This document shows positions 9,774 to 18,871 of a DNA stretch of 64,000 bases, in pieces. This DNA is from Rhodobacteraceae bacterium F11138 (GTDB lineage Bacteria > Pseudomonadota > Alphaproteobacteria > Rhodobacterales > Rhodobacteraceae), in the NCBI GenBank assembly GCA_016521575.1, contig JAEKDP010000013.1:31778-95777 (forward strand), given 5' to 3'. A program made the position numbers and the translations under genes. Below the pieces are notes generated by a model. It searched no databases. It worked only from the letters and a program-made list of their open reading frames with translations, and was not told the origin of the DNA. Position 1 is the first letter of the stretch. The number at the start of each line of letters is the position of its first letter.

Positions 9774-10376
9774 TCAGGGGGTCAGCATCAGCCGCAAGCC
9801 AAGTGCCCCCAGAACGGCGGCGGCGGCGCGGTCCAGAACGGTCTTGGCATCCAGATAAACGCGGCGGGCGGGGCCGGTGGACAGCAACAGGGCAAAGGCG
9901 GTGTAGACCATCAGTTCGATACAGAGTTGGTTCAACACGATCACGGCCTTTGCGGCCAGCGTCAGATCGGGCGGGAAAATCACCACCAGCACGGCAGAGG
10001 CGAACAGCATCGGCTTGGGGTTTCCCAGGTTCACCAGCAACCCGGTGCGAAAGGCCCGCCCGCGTGCCGCGGGTGCCTGGGACAGCGGTTTGCGCGCGTT
10101 GCACCACATGCTGAAGGCGAGCCAGATCAGGTACAGTGCGCCGGCGGTCTTGAGCGCGACATAGGCCCAGGGGAACAGCTGGAACGCGATATCCAGCCCC
10201 AACAATGCCGCGCCGGTCCAGCAGGCCGCGATCAGACCCAGGCCTGCGCCCGTGGCGAGCCCGGCGCGCAGCCCTTGTGTCAACGTCATGCGCAAGGCCA
10301 GCAACAGGGCGGGGCCGGGGCTGGCCATGGCGGCCAGAAGCACCAGATTGAACGCGATGAGATGCGTCGCTTCCAC
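9774..10376 (-). CDS. LysE family translocator (amino acid exporter)
   Basis: A 200-residue inner-membrane protein with about six hydrophobic helices, opening with HLIAFNLVLLAAMASPGPALLLAL, which carries the family SPGP motif. LysE/RhtB proteins export amino acids or homoserine-type compounds. The substrate cannot be assigned. The gene begins six bases after the fabI stop and precedes gpt, so fabI-lysE-gpt may form one transcript. Confidence 0.87.
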   Translation of the reverse strand: MEATHLIAFNLVLLAAMASPGPALLLALRMTLTQGLRAGLATGAGLGLIAACWTGAALLGLDIAFQLFPWAYVALKTAGALYLIWLAFSMWCNARKPLSQAPAARGRAFRTGLLVNLGNPKPMLFASAVLVVIFPPDLTLAAKAVIVLNQLCIELMVYTAFALLLSTGPARRVYLDAKTVLDRAAAAVLGALGLRLMLTP

Positions 10377-10382
10377 CGGAAC

Positions 10383-11192
10383 TCAGCCCTTGGTCATGTC
10401 CGGGGCATCGACGGCCTTCATGCCGACGACATGATACCCCGCATCCACGTGCAGAACCTCGCCGGTGGTGCCGGCCCCCAGATCGGACAGCAGATACAGG
10501 GCCGAGCCGCCCACGTCCTGAATGGTCACGTTGCGGCGCAGGGGCGAATTGTGTTCGTTCCACTTCATGATATAGCGGAAATCACCGATGCCGCTGGCCG
10601 CCAGGGTCTTGATCGGACCGGCCGAGATCGCATTGACACGGATGCCGTCCTTGCCCAGATCTTCGGCCAGATACCGCACGGATGCCTCCAGCGCCGCCTT
10701 GGCGACCCCCATGACATTGTAATGCGGCATCACCCGTTCGGCACCGTAATAGGTCAGGGTCAGGCAAGATCCCCCCGGGTTCATCATCTTTTCGGCCTGC
10801 GCCACCACGGCGGTAAAGGAGTAGACCGAGATATCCATGGTCGTCTGGAAATTGCTGCGGCTGGTATCCACATAGCGCCCGCGCAATTCGCCCTTGTCGG
10901 AAAAGCCGATGGCATGGACAATGAAATCCAGCGCGCCCCAGTGTTCCTTGATCTCGGCAAATAGCGCCTTGATCGACGCCTCGTCGCCGACGTCGCACGG
11001 CAACACGATCCGGCTGCCCAACTGTTCCGCCAGCGGATCGACACGTTTCTTCAGGGCATCGCCCTGGTACGAAAACGCCAGTTCGGCCCCGGCATCGGCC
11101 AGCGCCTTGGCAATGCCCCAGGCGATTGACTTGTCATTGGCCAGACCCATGATCAGGCCACGCTTGCCAGCCATCAGCTGATTTGACATCAA
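10383..11192 (-). CDS. fabI: Enoyl-[acyl-carrier-protein] reductase (NADH)
   Basis: FabI performs the last step of each fatty-acid elongation cycle. The 269-residue short-chain dehydrogenase shows the atypical nucleotide-binding motif GLANDKSIAWGIAKAL near residue 16 and the catalytic Tyr-x6-Lys pattern YNVMGVAK near 160, both diagnostic for FabI. ARVNAISAGPIKT-like sequence (RVNAISAGPIKTLAASGI) follows near 187. Two adjacent methionines leave the exact start uncertain by one residue. It is the target class of triclosan-type inhibitors. It is divergent from pdxH. Confidence 0.95.
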   Translation of the reverse strand: MMSNQLMAGKRGLIMGLANDKSIAWGIAKALADAGAELAFSYQGDALKKRVDPLAEQLGSRIVLPCDVGDEASIKALFAEIKEHWGALDFIVHAIGFSDKGELRGRYVDTSRSNFQTTMDISVYSFTAVVAQAEKMMNPGGSCLTLTYYGAERVMPHYNVMGVAKAALEASVRYLAEDLGKDGIRVNAISAGPIKTLAASGIGDFRYIMKWNEHNSPLRRNVTIQDVGGSALYLLSDLGAGTTGEVLHVDAGYHVVGMKAVDAPDMTKG

Positions 11193-11322
11193 GAAACCCT
11201 CGCCTTCGCCGCATTCAGGACTTGACCTTTAGGCGATTGATCTGACTGCATCAAGAGCGGCTGAGAGCGCGGCATCGGCATTTGCCGCTGCGCGACGGAT
11301 GAATTCAACCCTAGGGGGAGTC

Positions 11323-11928
11323 ATGAGCGATCGGGATGGAATTTTTGCGGGCGACGACCCGTTCGAAATCGCACGGCGCTGGCTGGCCGAGGCCGAGTCG
11401 GTCGAACCGAACGATGCCAACGCCATGGCGCTCAGCACGGTGGATGCGGACGGGCTGCCCAACGCGCGGATGGTGCTGTTGAAGGATATCGAGCCGGACG
11501 GCTTCGTGTTCTACACCAATTACGCCAGCACCAAGGCGCAAGAGCTGGATGGCGCGGGCAAGGCGGCGTTTGTGATGCACTGGAAATCGCTGCGCCGCCA
11601 GATCCGGGTGCGCGGCGCAATCACCAGGGAAGACGGGCCGCAGGCGGACGCATATTATGCCTCGCGATCCCTGAAAAGCCGGCTGGGCGCATGGGCGTCA
11701 AGACAGTCGCAACCGCTGAGCAGCCGCGCGGCGTTGATGGCCGAGGTCGCCCGGGTGACCGCACAACATGGCACCCATCCGGCGCGGCCCCCGTTCTGGG
11801 GGGGCTACCGGATCACGCCCAGCCACATCGAGTTCTGGGCAGATGGTGCGTTTCGGTTGCATGACCGCTTTTCGTGGCATAGGGAAGACAGTGGCGAAAA
11901 ATGGCGCATAACGCGCCTGAGTCCGTGA
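11323..11928 (+). CDS. pdxH: Pyridoxamine 5'-phosphate oxidase
   Basis: PdxH is the FMN-dependent oxidase forming pyridoxal 5'-phosphate from PNP or PMP. The ATG at 11323 is chosen because GGGGGAG lies just upstream and the protein then begins with the expected short N-terminus; an earlier in-frame ATG at 11299 lacks such a site. The 201 residues include [29 protein letters not shown] and the C-terminal [15 protein letters not shown] and WRITRLSP, all typical of the family. It is transcribed divergently from fabI. Confidence 0.95.
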   Translation: MSDRDGIFAGDDPFEIARRWLAEAESVEPNDANAMALSTVDADGLPNARMVLLKDIEPDGFVFYTNYASTKAQELDGAGKAAFVMHWKSLRRQIRVRGAITREDGPQADAYYASRSLKSRLGAWASRQSQPLSSRAALMAEVARVTAQHGTHPARPPFWGGYRITPSHIEFWADGAFRLHDRFSWHREDSGEKWRITRLSP

Positions 11929-12051
11929 ATTTCACGTCACGCGAAATGCAAAGACCTGAAATATTTGGGCTTTCCCTCGGTGAAATTGGTGCTTAATGTT
12001 TGTAACAAACTCGTGTAATATATCGGTTACACTAAACGTGGCGGTTGGCTT
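11929..12051 (+). promoter_or_regulatory. A+T-rich leader region of the cold-shock gene
   Basis: The 123 bases before the cold-shock gene are clearly A+T richer than their surroundings. They contain the inverted repeat GTTTG-TAA-CAAAC (11998-12010) followed by a TAATATAT tract near 12017. Such leaders are typical of cold-shock mRNAs, but no defined thermosensor structure can be claimed from inspection. Confidence 0.35.
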
Positions 12052-12585
12052 GTGGCAGACGATTTAAGCAGTATGTATCACGTATGTGGTCAGGTGAAAT
12101 GGTTCGACCCTGTGAAGGGGTTCGGCTTCGTTGTGGCTGACGAGGGCGGCCCGGATATTCTGTTGCATGTCAACGTGTTGCGCAATTTCGGGCAAAGTTC
12201 GGTCGCTGATGGTGCCGGCATAGAAGTGGTCACCCACCGCACGGAACGGGGCGTGCAGGCGGTCGAGATCGTCAGCATCACGCCGCCGGAACGCGACGAC
12301 ACGCCGGTCCTTACGGATTTTGCCGAACTGGATCAGGATGTGTTGCATAACGCACCGTTGGAACCGGCGCGTGTGAAATGGTTCGACAAGGGCAAGGGTT
12401 TCGGGTTCGCCAATGTGTTCGGCCGGTCCGAAGACGTGTTTTTGCACATCGAAGTGTTGCGCCAGTCGGGCCTGTCCGACCTTCAGCCGGGGGAGGCGCT
12501 GGCCATGCGCGTGATCGACGGCAAACGCGGACGGATGGCCGCCGAGGTCATGGCATGGGAATTGGCCATCTCGTTGAACACCTGA
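12052..12585 (+). CDS. Double cold-shock-domain protein
   Basis: A 177-residue protein with two OB-fold cold-shock domains, about residues 10-75 and 107-170. Each has the RNP1-like motif (VKWFDPVKGFGFV, VKWFDKGKGFGFA) and an RNP2-like motif (DILLHV, DVFLHI). Such proteins bind single-stranded RNA or DNA and act as RNA chaperones; double-domain forms are common in alphaproteobacteria. The start is a GTG at 12052; an ATG nine codons... further in (MYHVCGQVKW) is an alternative. The downstream DUF192 gene starts one base after the stop, suggesting one operon. Confidence 0.9.
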   Translation: MADDLSSMYHVCGQVKWFDPVKGFGFVVADEGGPDILLHVNVLRNFGQSSVADGAGIEVVTHRTERGVQAVEIVSITPPERDDTPVLTDFAELDQDVLHNAPLEPARVKWFDKGKGFGFANVFGRSEDVFLHIEVLRQSGLSDLQPGEALAMRVIDGKRGRMAAEVMAWELAISLNT

Positions 12586-12586
12586 G

Positions 12587-13051
12587 ATGAAGACCCTCGT
12601 TGCGGCGATGTTCCTGTTGGCGTGTGCGGTGCAGGGCGCCGTTGCGGGCTGTCGGGACGATCAGGTCTGGCTGCGGGGGGATTGGGGCGAAACGCGATTC
12701 ATCGTCGAAGTGGCCGACAGTCCGGGCGAACGATCGCGCGGGCTGATGTTCCGGAAAAGCCTGCCGCGTGGAACCGGGATGCTGTTTGTCTATGAACAGC
12801 CGCAGCGGGCCAGCTTCTGGATGAAAAATACCCTGATCCCGCTGGACATGCTTTTTGTTGACCGCAGCGGCACCGTCACCCGTGTGCATCACAATGCCGT
12901 GCCCGGCGATCTGACCGCCATCGAGGGTGGTGCGGATGTGTTTGCGGTGCTGGAAATCAACGGTGGGCTTGCCGAAAGCTATGGGATCATCGCAGGTTCG
13001 CAGATGCGCCACCCGGCCTTTGCCGATGGGCCGTCTGCCTGGGGATGCTGA
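12587..13051 (+). CDS. DUF192 domain protein, exported
   Basis: The 154-residue protein has a signal peptide (MKTLVAAMFLLACAVQGAVA) followed by a DUF192 domain with the family core ERSRGLMFRKSLPRGTGMLF and SFWMKNTLIPLDMLFVD. DUF192 proteins are small beta-rich extracytoplasmic proteins of unknown function. Its ATG follows the cold-shock gene stop by one base, so translation is probably coupled. No role in cold response is established. Confidence 0.85.
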   Translation: MKTLVAAMFLLACAVQGAVAGCRDDQVWLRGDWGETRFIVEVADSPGERSRGLMFRKSLPRGTGMLFVYEQPQRASFWMKNTLIPLDMLFVDRSGTVTRVHHNAVPGDLTAIEGGADVFAVLEINGGLAESYGIIAGSQMRHPAFADGPSAWGC

Positions 13052-13196
13052 CGCGTTTCCCGATCGGCCGGGAACCTGCGGCATCATCCGACGCGCTGGA
13101 TTTCGGGTTTCAGACAGCGTCCGGTAATTCAACTTCACCCCGGCACGCTTTAGGGCTTTTCAAACCGGATCGGCCCGGCTAGAGAGACGCACGGTC

Positions 13197-13273
13197 CGGG
13201 GCGTGGCGCAGTCTGGTAGCGCACCTGTTTTGGGTACAGGGGGTCGTGAGTTCGAATCTCGCCGCCCCGACCA
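13197..13273 (+). tRNA. tRNA-Pro (anticodon TGG)
   Basis: The 77-base gene folds as a cloverleaf: acceptor CGGGGCG/CGCCCCG, D-arm with GTCTGGTAGC, anticodon stem CCTGT/ACAGG with loop TTTGGGT giving anticodon TGG, and T-arm with GTTCGAATC. The CCA end is encoded at 13271-13273. It stands alone between the DUF192 gene and a convergent lipoprotein gene. Confidence 0.96.
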
Positions 13274-13293
13274 CACTTTCCGAAAATTGACGA

Positions 13294-13740
13294 CTACCGT
13301 TCTGGCACACCACCGGTGCGGCGATAGAGACCGGCCAGTTCGCGATCCAGCCGGGCGTCCTGCTGACGCACATGCAGAACCGACCCGGATTTCTGCGGCA
13401 CGTTCAGGAACACCTGGTTTTGCACCAAATAGCCGGGCGCATCGGGGCTGGTTCGGAACTGGATGACCAGTTGCGGCAGATCTTCCGGTGTTCCGTCATA
13501 GGTCAGGATGATCGCGGCCGTTGGTCTTGGCGGCAGATATTGTCGGCACTCGATGGTGTCGGTCGATGGGCGCGAGAAAGTCTGGGCCGGACCATCGCAG
13601 GCCCGTTCCAATGCCGACAGCAGCGAGTCGGGATACTCGGAAAATCGGGCTGTGCGGCTGGCTTCCACCATATCTTGTGGCGCACAGGCGGCGAGTATCA
13701 TTCCCATGAGTGCGGAAAGCAGGGGGATCGCGGGGCGCAT
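13294..13740 (-). CDS. Hypothetical lipoprotein
   Basis: The 148-residue protein begins with a lipoprotein signal (MRPAIPLLSALMGMILAAC) whose LAAC lipobox predicts cleavage before Cys19 and lipid attachment. The mature part has a cysteine pair (ACDGP, IECRQ) and no domain I recognise. It is a stand-alone minus-strand gene between tRNA-Pro and nrdJ. Function is unknown. Confidence 0.7.
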   Translation of the reverse strand: MRPAIPLLSALMGMILAACAPQDMVEASRTARFSEYPDSLLSALERACDGPAQTFSRPSTDTIECRQYLPPRPTAAIILTYDGTPEDLPQLVIQFRTSPDAPGYLVQNQVFLNVPQKSGSVLHVRQQDARLDRELAGLYRRTGGVPER

Positions 13741-14293
13741 CTTGCCAATCTCCGAAAAAAAATGCCTCGGGGGCGGGGGTCGTAAGATATCCCCATTTTT
13801 GGGGATGAGTCGCGCGCCCGCTGGTTCTGCGTCGCAGCATGGAACACGATGATTGCTTTAGTATGTCATTGTGATTTGCTTTCAAACAGGCGGTATTTCG
13901 TGCTCGGGCACAGTCGGCAACGCAGCAATCCCCATGTTAACTATTTTGTGGATAACTCTCCCTGTGGTTGTGCACCCCAAAAACTCGGGCCAAGGTCAAG
14001 TCCAAAGTCGGAGAAAACCGGGAAAAATTGCGTTGACCAGATGGGTCGGAATGCGCCAAATTGTGTTCACCAGCCGCCGAGCCACTAAATCTGGTAGGTA
14101 AGCCAAGACGGCGGCGAGATCGGAACGCAAAGACCAAAACCTGTGAAACTGGGCGTTTTTGCCTGTTGAAACTCTTCTCTGGAAGGGCACGGACGGGATT
14201 TGTCTGACCGAACCAAGATATCACAAGGCGTTGCAGAACAGCGCCAGGCCGGTAGGGCCATTACGAAATTGCTGGAATACAGAGGCAGCGCAC
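13741..14293 (+). promoter_or_regulatory. Long intergenic region upstream of nrdJ
   Basis: About 550 bases without a convincing gene separate the lipoprotein from nrdJ. Near the lipoprotein start lies the hairpin ATCCCC-ATTTTT-GGGGAT (13789-13806). A perfect DnaA box is present at 13947-13955. The upstream sequence is less G+C rich than nrdJ itself. No adenosylcobalamin riboswitch was recognised: I saw no B12-box-like segment. An in-frame extension of nrdJ upstream of 14294 lacks similarity and is rejected. Confidence 0.5.
13947..13955 (-). promoter_or_regulatory. Consensus DnaA box upstream of nrdJ
   Basis: TGTGGATAA is the exact reverse complement of the consensus DnaA box TTATCCACA. It lies about 340 bases before the nrdJ ATG. 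DnaA control of ribonucleotide reductase genes is known for E. coli nrdAB; extension to this nrdJ is inference. A single 9-mer can occur by chance. Confidence 0.45.
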
Positions 14294-17200
14294 ATGAAGA
14301 TTGAACGCAAATTCACCACCACCGGTCAGGACGCATATGCCAAGCTGGATTTCGTCTCGGTGACGTCGGAAATCCGCAACCCGGATGGAACCATCGTGTT
14401 CCGTCTTGAGGATATTGAAGTGCCGGCAAGCTGGAGCCAGGTTGCCAGTGACGTGATTGCCCAGAAATACTTCCGCAAGGCAGGCGTTCCCGCAAAGCTG
14501 AAGAAATTGCGTGAAAAAGACGTCCCCGAATTCCTGTGGCGTTCGGTTCCGGATGGCGATGACGTGGACATGGGCGGCGAGACCTCATCCAAGCAGGTGT
14601 TCAACCGGCTTGCCGGTGCCTGGGCCTATTGGGGCTGGAAAGGCGGCTATTTCAGCACCGAAGAAGACGCCCGCGCCTATTACGACGAAATGCGCTATAT
14701 GCTGGCCACGCAAAAGGCGGCCCCCAACAGCCCTCAGTGGTTCAATACGGGTCTGCATTGGGCCTATGGCATCGACGGTCCGGCGCAGGGACACCATTAT
14801 GTCGACCACAAGACCGGCAAGCTGACCAAGTCGAAATCCAGCTATGAACATCCGCAGCCGCATGCCTGTTTCATTCAGGGCGTGCAGGACGATCTGGTGA
14901 ACGAAGGCGGCATCATGGATCTGTGGGTCCGCGAGGCGCGCCTGTTCAAATACGGCAGCGGCACCGGCACCAATTTCAGCCACCTGCGCGGCGAGGGCGA
15001 GAAACTGTCCGGCGGCGGCAAATCCAGCGGGTTGATGGGCTTTCTGAAAATCGGCGACCGCGCGGCGGGCGCCATCAAATCAGGCGGGACAACCCGTCGG
15101 GCAGCAAAGATGGTGATCGTGGATGCCGATCACCCGGACATCGAGGATTTCATCAACTGGAAGGTGCTGGAAGAGCAGAAAGTCGCCAGCATCGTCGCGG
15201 GCTCCAAGATGCACGAGCAGAAGCTGAACGCGCTGTTCGAAGCCATCCGGGTCTGGGACGGGGCCGAGGACGACGCCTATGACCCGGCCAGAAACGACGC
15301 GCTGAAATCCGCGATCCGCGACGCCAAGCGCAGCATGATCCCGGAGACCTACATCAAGCGGGTGCTGGATTACGCCAGGCAAGGCCACACCAGCATCGAA
15401 TTCCCGACCTATGACACGGATTGGGACTCCGAGGCGTATAACTCGGTGTCGGGGCAGAATTCGAACAACTCGATCCGCGTGACCAATGCGTTTCTGACCG
15501 CCGTGGAAAAGGATGCGGATTGGGAGCTGATCAATCGCACCGACGGTTCGGTTTCCAAGGTCGTCAAGGCGCGCGATCTGTGGCAACAGGTCGGCCACGC
15601 GGCCTGGGCCTGTGCCGATCCGGGCATCCAGTACCATGACACGGTCAACGAATGGCACACCTGCCCGGAAGATGGCGAAATCCGGGGCTCAAACCCGTGC
15701 AGCGAATACATGTTCCTGGACGATACCGCCTGCAACCTGGCGTCGATGAACCTGCTGACCTTCCTCAAGGACGGGGAATTCCAGGCCGAAGACTATATGC
15801 ACGCATCCCGGCTGTGGACCGTGACGCTGGAAATCAGCGTGATGATGGCACAGTTCCCGTCCAGGGAAATCGCGCAACTCTCCTATGATTTCCGCACGCT
15901 GGGGCTGGGCTATGCCAACATCGGCGGCTTGCTGATGAACATGGGGTATGGCTATGACAGTGACGAAGGCCGGGCACTGTGTGGTGCTCTGACCGCGATC
16001 ATGACCGGCGTGGCCTATGCGACCAGCGCCGAGATGGCCGGAGAGCTGGGTGCGTTTTCGGCCTATGAACGCAACGCTGATCACATGCTGCGGGTGATCC
16101 GCAACCACCGCAACGCGGCCTATGGCGCCACGGACGGCTATGAACAGCTGGCGGTCAACCCGGTGCCTCTGGACCATGCGAACTGCCCGGACCAGCGTCT
16201 GCTGAGCCTTGCCAAATCGGCCTGGGACGAGGCGCTGAGCCTTGGAGAAAAGCACGGCTATCGCAATGCGCAGGCCACCGTGATCGCGCCCACCGGCACC
16301 ATCGGGCTGGTGATGGATTGCGACACCACCGGGATCGAGCCGGATTTTGCATTGGTCAAATTCAAGAAACTGGCGGGGGGTGGCTATTTCAAGATCATCA
16401 ACCGCTCGGTACCGGCGGCGCTAGAGAAACTCGGATACTCCTCCGCTCAGATCGAGGAGATCGTTTCCTACGCCGTCGGTCACGGAACAATTGGCAACGC
16501 GCCGGCCATCAACCACACCACGCTGGCGGGTCATGGCTTTGGTGCCAATGAACTGGCCAAGGTAGACGCCGCGCTGGAAAGCGCCTTTGACATCCGTTTC
16601 GTGTTCAACCAGTGGACCCTGGGCGAAGAGTTCTGCACCAACGTGCTGGGCATTCCGGCGGACAAGCTGAACGATCCGACCTTTGATCTGCTGAAAACGC
16701 TGGGCTTCAGCCGCCAGGACATCGAGGCCGCCAACGATCACGTCTGCGGAACCATGACGCTGGAAGGTGCGCCGTTCCTGAAGCCCGAGCACTACAAGAT
16801 CTTCGATTGCGCCAACCCCTGCGGCAAGAAGGGCAAGCGGTATCTGGACGTCAACAGCCACATCACCATGATGGCCGCCGCCCAGTCGTTTATTTCGGGG
16901 GCGATCAGCAAGACGATCAACATGCCCAACGATGCCACGATCGAGGATTGCCAGAAGGCGTATGAACTGTCCTGGAGCCTGGGGGTCAAGGCCAACGCGC
17001 TTTATCGCGACGGCTCGAAGCTGAGCCAGCCGCTGGCATCCGCGCTGGTCGAGGACGACGACGAGGCCGCCGAAACCCTGGAAAGCGGCAGCGCGCAGGA
17101 AAAGGCGACCGTGCTGGCCGAAAAGATCGTCGAAAAGATCGTGGTCAAGGAAATCGTGCGCAGCCACCGCGAAAAGATGCCCCAGCGGCGCAAGGGCTAT

Positions 17201-17968
17201 ACGCAAAAGGCCATCGTCGGCGGTCACAAGGTGTATCTGCGCACCGGCGAATACCAGGACGGAAACCTGGGCGAAATCTTCATCGACATGCACAAGGAAG
17301 GTGCCGGTTTCCGGGCGATGATGAACAACTTTGCCATCGCCGTGTCCGTGGGCCTGCAATATGGCGTACCGCTTGAGGAATTCGTCGACGCGTTCACCTT
17401 TACCAAGTTCGAACCCGCCGGCATGGTGCAGGGCAATGACAGCATCAAGAACGCGACCTCGATCCTGGACTATGTGTTCCGCGAACTGGCGGTCAGCTAC
17501 CTGGACCGCACCGATCTGGCGCATGTGAAACCGCAGGGGGCCACGTTCGACGACCTGGGCCGGGGCGAAGAAGAAGGCGTGTCCAACGTCAGCGAAATCA
17601 GCGAGACCGCCGCCAGCAAATCGCTGGAAGTGCTGAAACAGATCAGCTCGACCGGGTATCTGCGCAAACGTCTGCCTCAGGAACTGGTGGTGTTGCAGGG
17701 CGGCCAAACCATGGGTGCAACGGCGCTTGACGCCGGGGCGGATGCCCAGGCCGCCCTGCAGACCCTGGTGCCGGAAACGGCAGCAGCGATCAGCACCACA
17801 ACGACAACCGCGATGGCCAGCGGAACCGTATCTCTGGATGCGCGCACCAAGGCCAGGATGCAGGGCTATGAAGGCGAGGCCTGCGGCGAATGCGGCAACT
17901 ACACGCTGGTGCGCAACGGCACCTGCATGAAATGCAACACTTGCGGCGGGACAAGCGGGTGTAGCTGA
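14294..17968 (+). CDS. nrdJ: Adenosylcobalamin-dependent (class II) ribonucleotide reductase
   Basis: NrdJ reduces ribonucleotides to deoxyribonucleotides using an adenosylcobalamin-derived thiyl radical, so it needs no oxygen and no NrdB subunit. From the ATG at 14294 the protein is 1224 residues, the long alphaproteobacterial form. It shows [35 protein letters not shown] with the active-site cysteine region, and [20 protein letters not shown]. The C-terminus ends in [21 protein letters not shown], a cysteine-rich tail thought to pass electrons from thioredoxin. A Thr/Ala-rich linker precedes it. It is monocistronic. Confidence 0.96.
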   Translation: MKIERKFTTTGQDAYAKLDFVSVTSEIRNPDGTIVFRLEDIEVPASWSQVASDVIAQKYFRKAGVPAKLKKLREKDVPEFLWRSVPDGDDVDMGGETSSKQVFNRLAGAWAYWGWKGGYFSTEEDARAYYDEMRYMLATQKAAPNSPQWFNTGLHWAYGIDGPAQGHHYVDHKTGKLTKSKSSYEHPQPHACFIQGVQDDLVNEGGIMDLWVREARLFKYGSGTGTNFSHLRGEGEKLSGGGKSSGLMGFLKIGDRAAGAIKSGGTTRRAAKMVIVDADHPDIEDFINWKVLEEQKVASIVAGSKMHEQKLNALFEAIRVWDGAEDDAYDPARNDALKSAIRDAKRSMIPETYIKRVLDYARQGHTSIEFPTYDTDWDSEAYNSVSGQNSNNSIRVTNAFLTAVEKDADWELINRTDGSVSKVVKARDLWQQVGHAAWACADPGIQYHDTVNEWHTCPEDGEIRGSNPCSEYMFLDDTACNLASMNLLTFLKDGEFQAEDYMHASRLWTVTLEISVMMAQFPSREIAQLSYDFRTLGLGYANIGGLLMNMGYGYDSDEGRALCGALTAIMTGVAYATSAEMAGELGAFSAYERNADHMLRVIRNHRNAAYGATDGYEQLAVNPVPLDHANCPDQRLLSLAKSAWDEALSLGEKHGYRNAQATVIAPTGTIGLVMDCDTTGIEPDFALVKFKKLAGGGYFKIINRSVPAALEKLGYSSAQIEEIVSYAVGHGTIGNAPAINHTTLAGHGFGANELAKVDAALESAFDIRFVFNQWTLGEEFCTNVLGIPADKLNDPTFDLLKTLGFSRQDIEAANDHVCGTMTLEGAPFLKPEHYKIFDCANPCGKKGKRYLDVNSHITMMAAAQSFISGAISKTINMPNDATIEDCQKAYELSWSLGVKANALYRDGSKLSQPLASALVEDDDEAAETLESGSAQEKATVLAEKIVEKIVVKEIVRSHREKMPQRRKGYTQKAIVGGHKVYLRTGEYQDGNLGEIFIDMHKEGAGFRAMMNNFAIAVSVGLQYGVPLEEFVDAFTFTKFEPAGMVQGNDSIKNATSILDYVFRELAVSYLDRTDLAHVKPQGATFDDLGRGEEEGVSNVSEISETAASKSLEVLKQISSTGYLRKRLPQELVVLQGGQTMGATALDAGADAQAALQTLVPETAAAISTTTTTAMASGTVSLDARTKARMQGYEGEACGECGNYTLVRNGTCMKCNTCGGTSGCS

Positions 17969-18124
17969 ACAGGATCGCGCTCTTGGCGGGGCGCGTAGGG
18001 GTCGCAGGGCTGCCAACCGGTGACCGGACCCCGACGAAACAACGAAGCAGGGCGACGCGATGGCCCGCTTCATCTCACCGGGGCAGGACTCTGCAGAAAC
18101 CTATGGTTTCGGCTCTGTCCTGCT

Positions 18125-18151
18125 CCACGCAAAATCGTGGATTTTGCGTGG
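18125..18151. repeat. Perfect 12-bp inverted repeat with 3-base loop
   Basis: CCACGCAAAATC (18125-18136), loop GTG, and GATTTTGCGTGG (18140-18151) pair perfectly. The stem would fold equally on either strand. It lies about 100 bases before the nrdJ-side terminator. It may belong to a dispersed intergenic repeat family or be part of a processed RNA; neither was testable here. Confidence 0.6.
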
Positions 18152-18248
18152 TACAAGGGGCGGGTGCGCTCGCTCTGGACGACGTTCAGGCCGCAGGCAA
18201 AAAACATACCGGGCGGTAAACTAGATGAGCCTGAACGGCGAAACTCAA

Positions 18249-18276
18249 ACGGGGGGCTTCGGCTCTCCGTTTTTTA
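18249..18276 (+). terminator. Rho-independent terminator downstream of nrdJ
   Basis: ACGGGGGGC (18249-18257) pairs with GCTCTCCGT (18262-18270) around a TTCG tetraloop, with two G-U pairs, followed directly by a T tract. This is a textbook intrinsic terminator on the plus strand and would end the nrdJ transcript or a short downstream RNA. Confidence 0.8.
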
Positions 18277-18582
18277 TGTTCCGGTTTATGCGCGTGGTTG
18301 CAAAGGGTTATGTGCAGGGCGGGTTCCCGCTGACTCGCAAGATCCGGGGGTTTGGGCGGTGCGCCGCCGGTCCGGGTCTGCCGTGTCGGATACAACCTGC
18401 GCAGCCGCTTTGGGGGCTCTTGCTTCTGCGGTCGGTCGCCGATCCGAACCCGGTTTTTGGGCAGGTTCCGGCACGGTGATGCGACCCGTGCCGGCGCTGG
18501 GGTGACAGCGCGGCGGAGGATGCATTTGTTGGCCCTGTCCGCATAAATGGACAGCAACACTGTCAAACAGGAGACATATCAA

Positions 18583-18822
18583 ATGCGACTCAAGACCCTG
18601 ACCTTTCTGTCTGCAATCGGCCTGGCGCTGCCCGCACTTGCAACCGCCGCGACGGAACTGGACGCCAATGGCGATGGCCTGCTGACCCTGGACGAAGTTC
18701 AGGCGGTGCTGCCTGAGACAACCGCCGAAAGTTTCACGGCGATGGACGCCAACGCGGATGGTGCGCTGGACGGCGAAGAAATCAGCATGGCGCAGGACGC
18801 CGGTTTGTTGCCCAAGGGCTGA
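18583..18822 (+). CDS. Small exported EF-hand protein
   Basis: The ATG at 18583 is preferred: GGAGA lies at the right distance and a signal peptide follows at once (MRLKTLTFLSAIGLALPALA). The mature protein of about 57 residues has two EF-hand loops, DANGDGLLTLDE and DANADGALDGEE, each with the D-x-N/D-x-D-G pattern for calcium binding. It is probably periplasmic. Function is unknown; calcium buffering or sensing is inference. A G+C-rich hairpin (18825-18858) follows the stop. Confidence 0.8.
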   Translation: MRLKTLTFLSAIGLALPALATAATELDANGDGLLTLDEVQAVLPETTAESFTAMDANADGALDGEEISMAQDAGLLPKG

Positions 18823-18871
18823 AGTCGCGCGCCCGGCCTGTCGGAGGGTCGGGCGCGATCACCTGCCCCTG

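Larger units (their letters stand above)
17969..18582 (+). other. Gene-poor region between nrdJ and the EF-hand gene
   Basis: This 614-base stretch holds a perfect inverted repeat at 18125-18151 and a strong terminator at 18249-18276. A 54-codon reading frame (18060-18224, MARFISPGQDSAETYGFGSV start) covers the inverted repeat, and a second frame begins right after it at 18225 but contains the terminator. Neither has a clear ribosome-binding site or recognisable similarity, so I do not call them genes. A small RNA ending at the terminator is possible. Confidence 0.4.

Noticed and set aside
8892..10964. A 690-residue plus-strand frame across the aminotransferase, gpt, LysE and fabI genes
   Set aside because: It covers four clear minus-strand genes and its translation is low-complexity and His/Gln/Gly-rich, typical of antisense frames.
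13741..14293. Cobalamin riboswitch before nrdJ
   Set aside because: I looked for the conserved B12-box and associated helices because NrdJ is B12-dependent and found nothing convincing.
16421..18073. A minus-strand frame inside nrdJ
   Set aside because: nrdJ is intact and complete on the plus strand; the antisense frame has no recognisable domain.
18225..18479. A plus-strand frame starting just after the 54-codon frame behind nrdJ
   Set aside because: A strong intrinsic terminator lies inside its first 20 codons, and no similarity is recognised.
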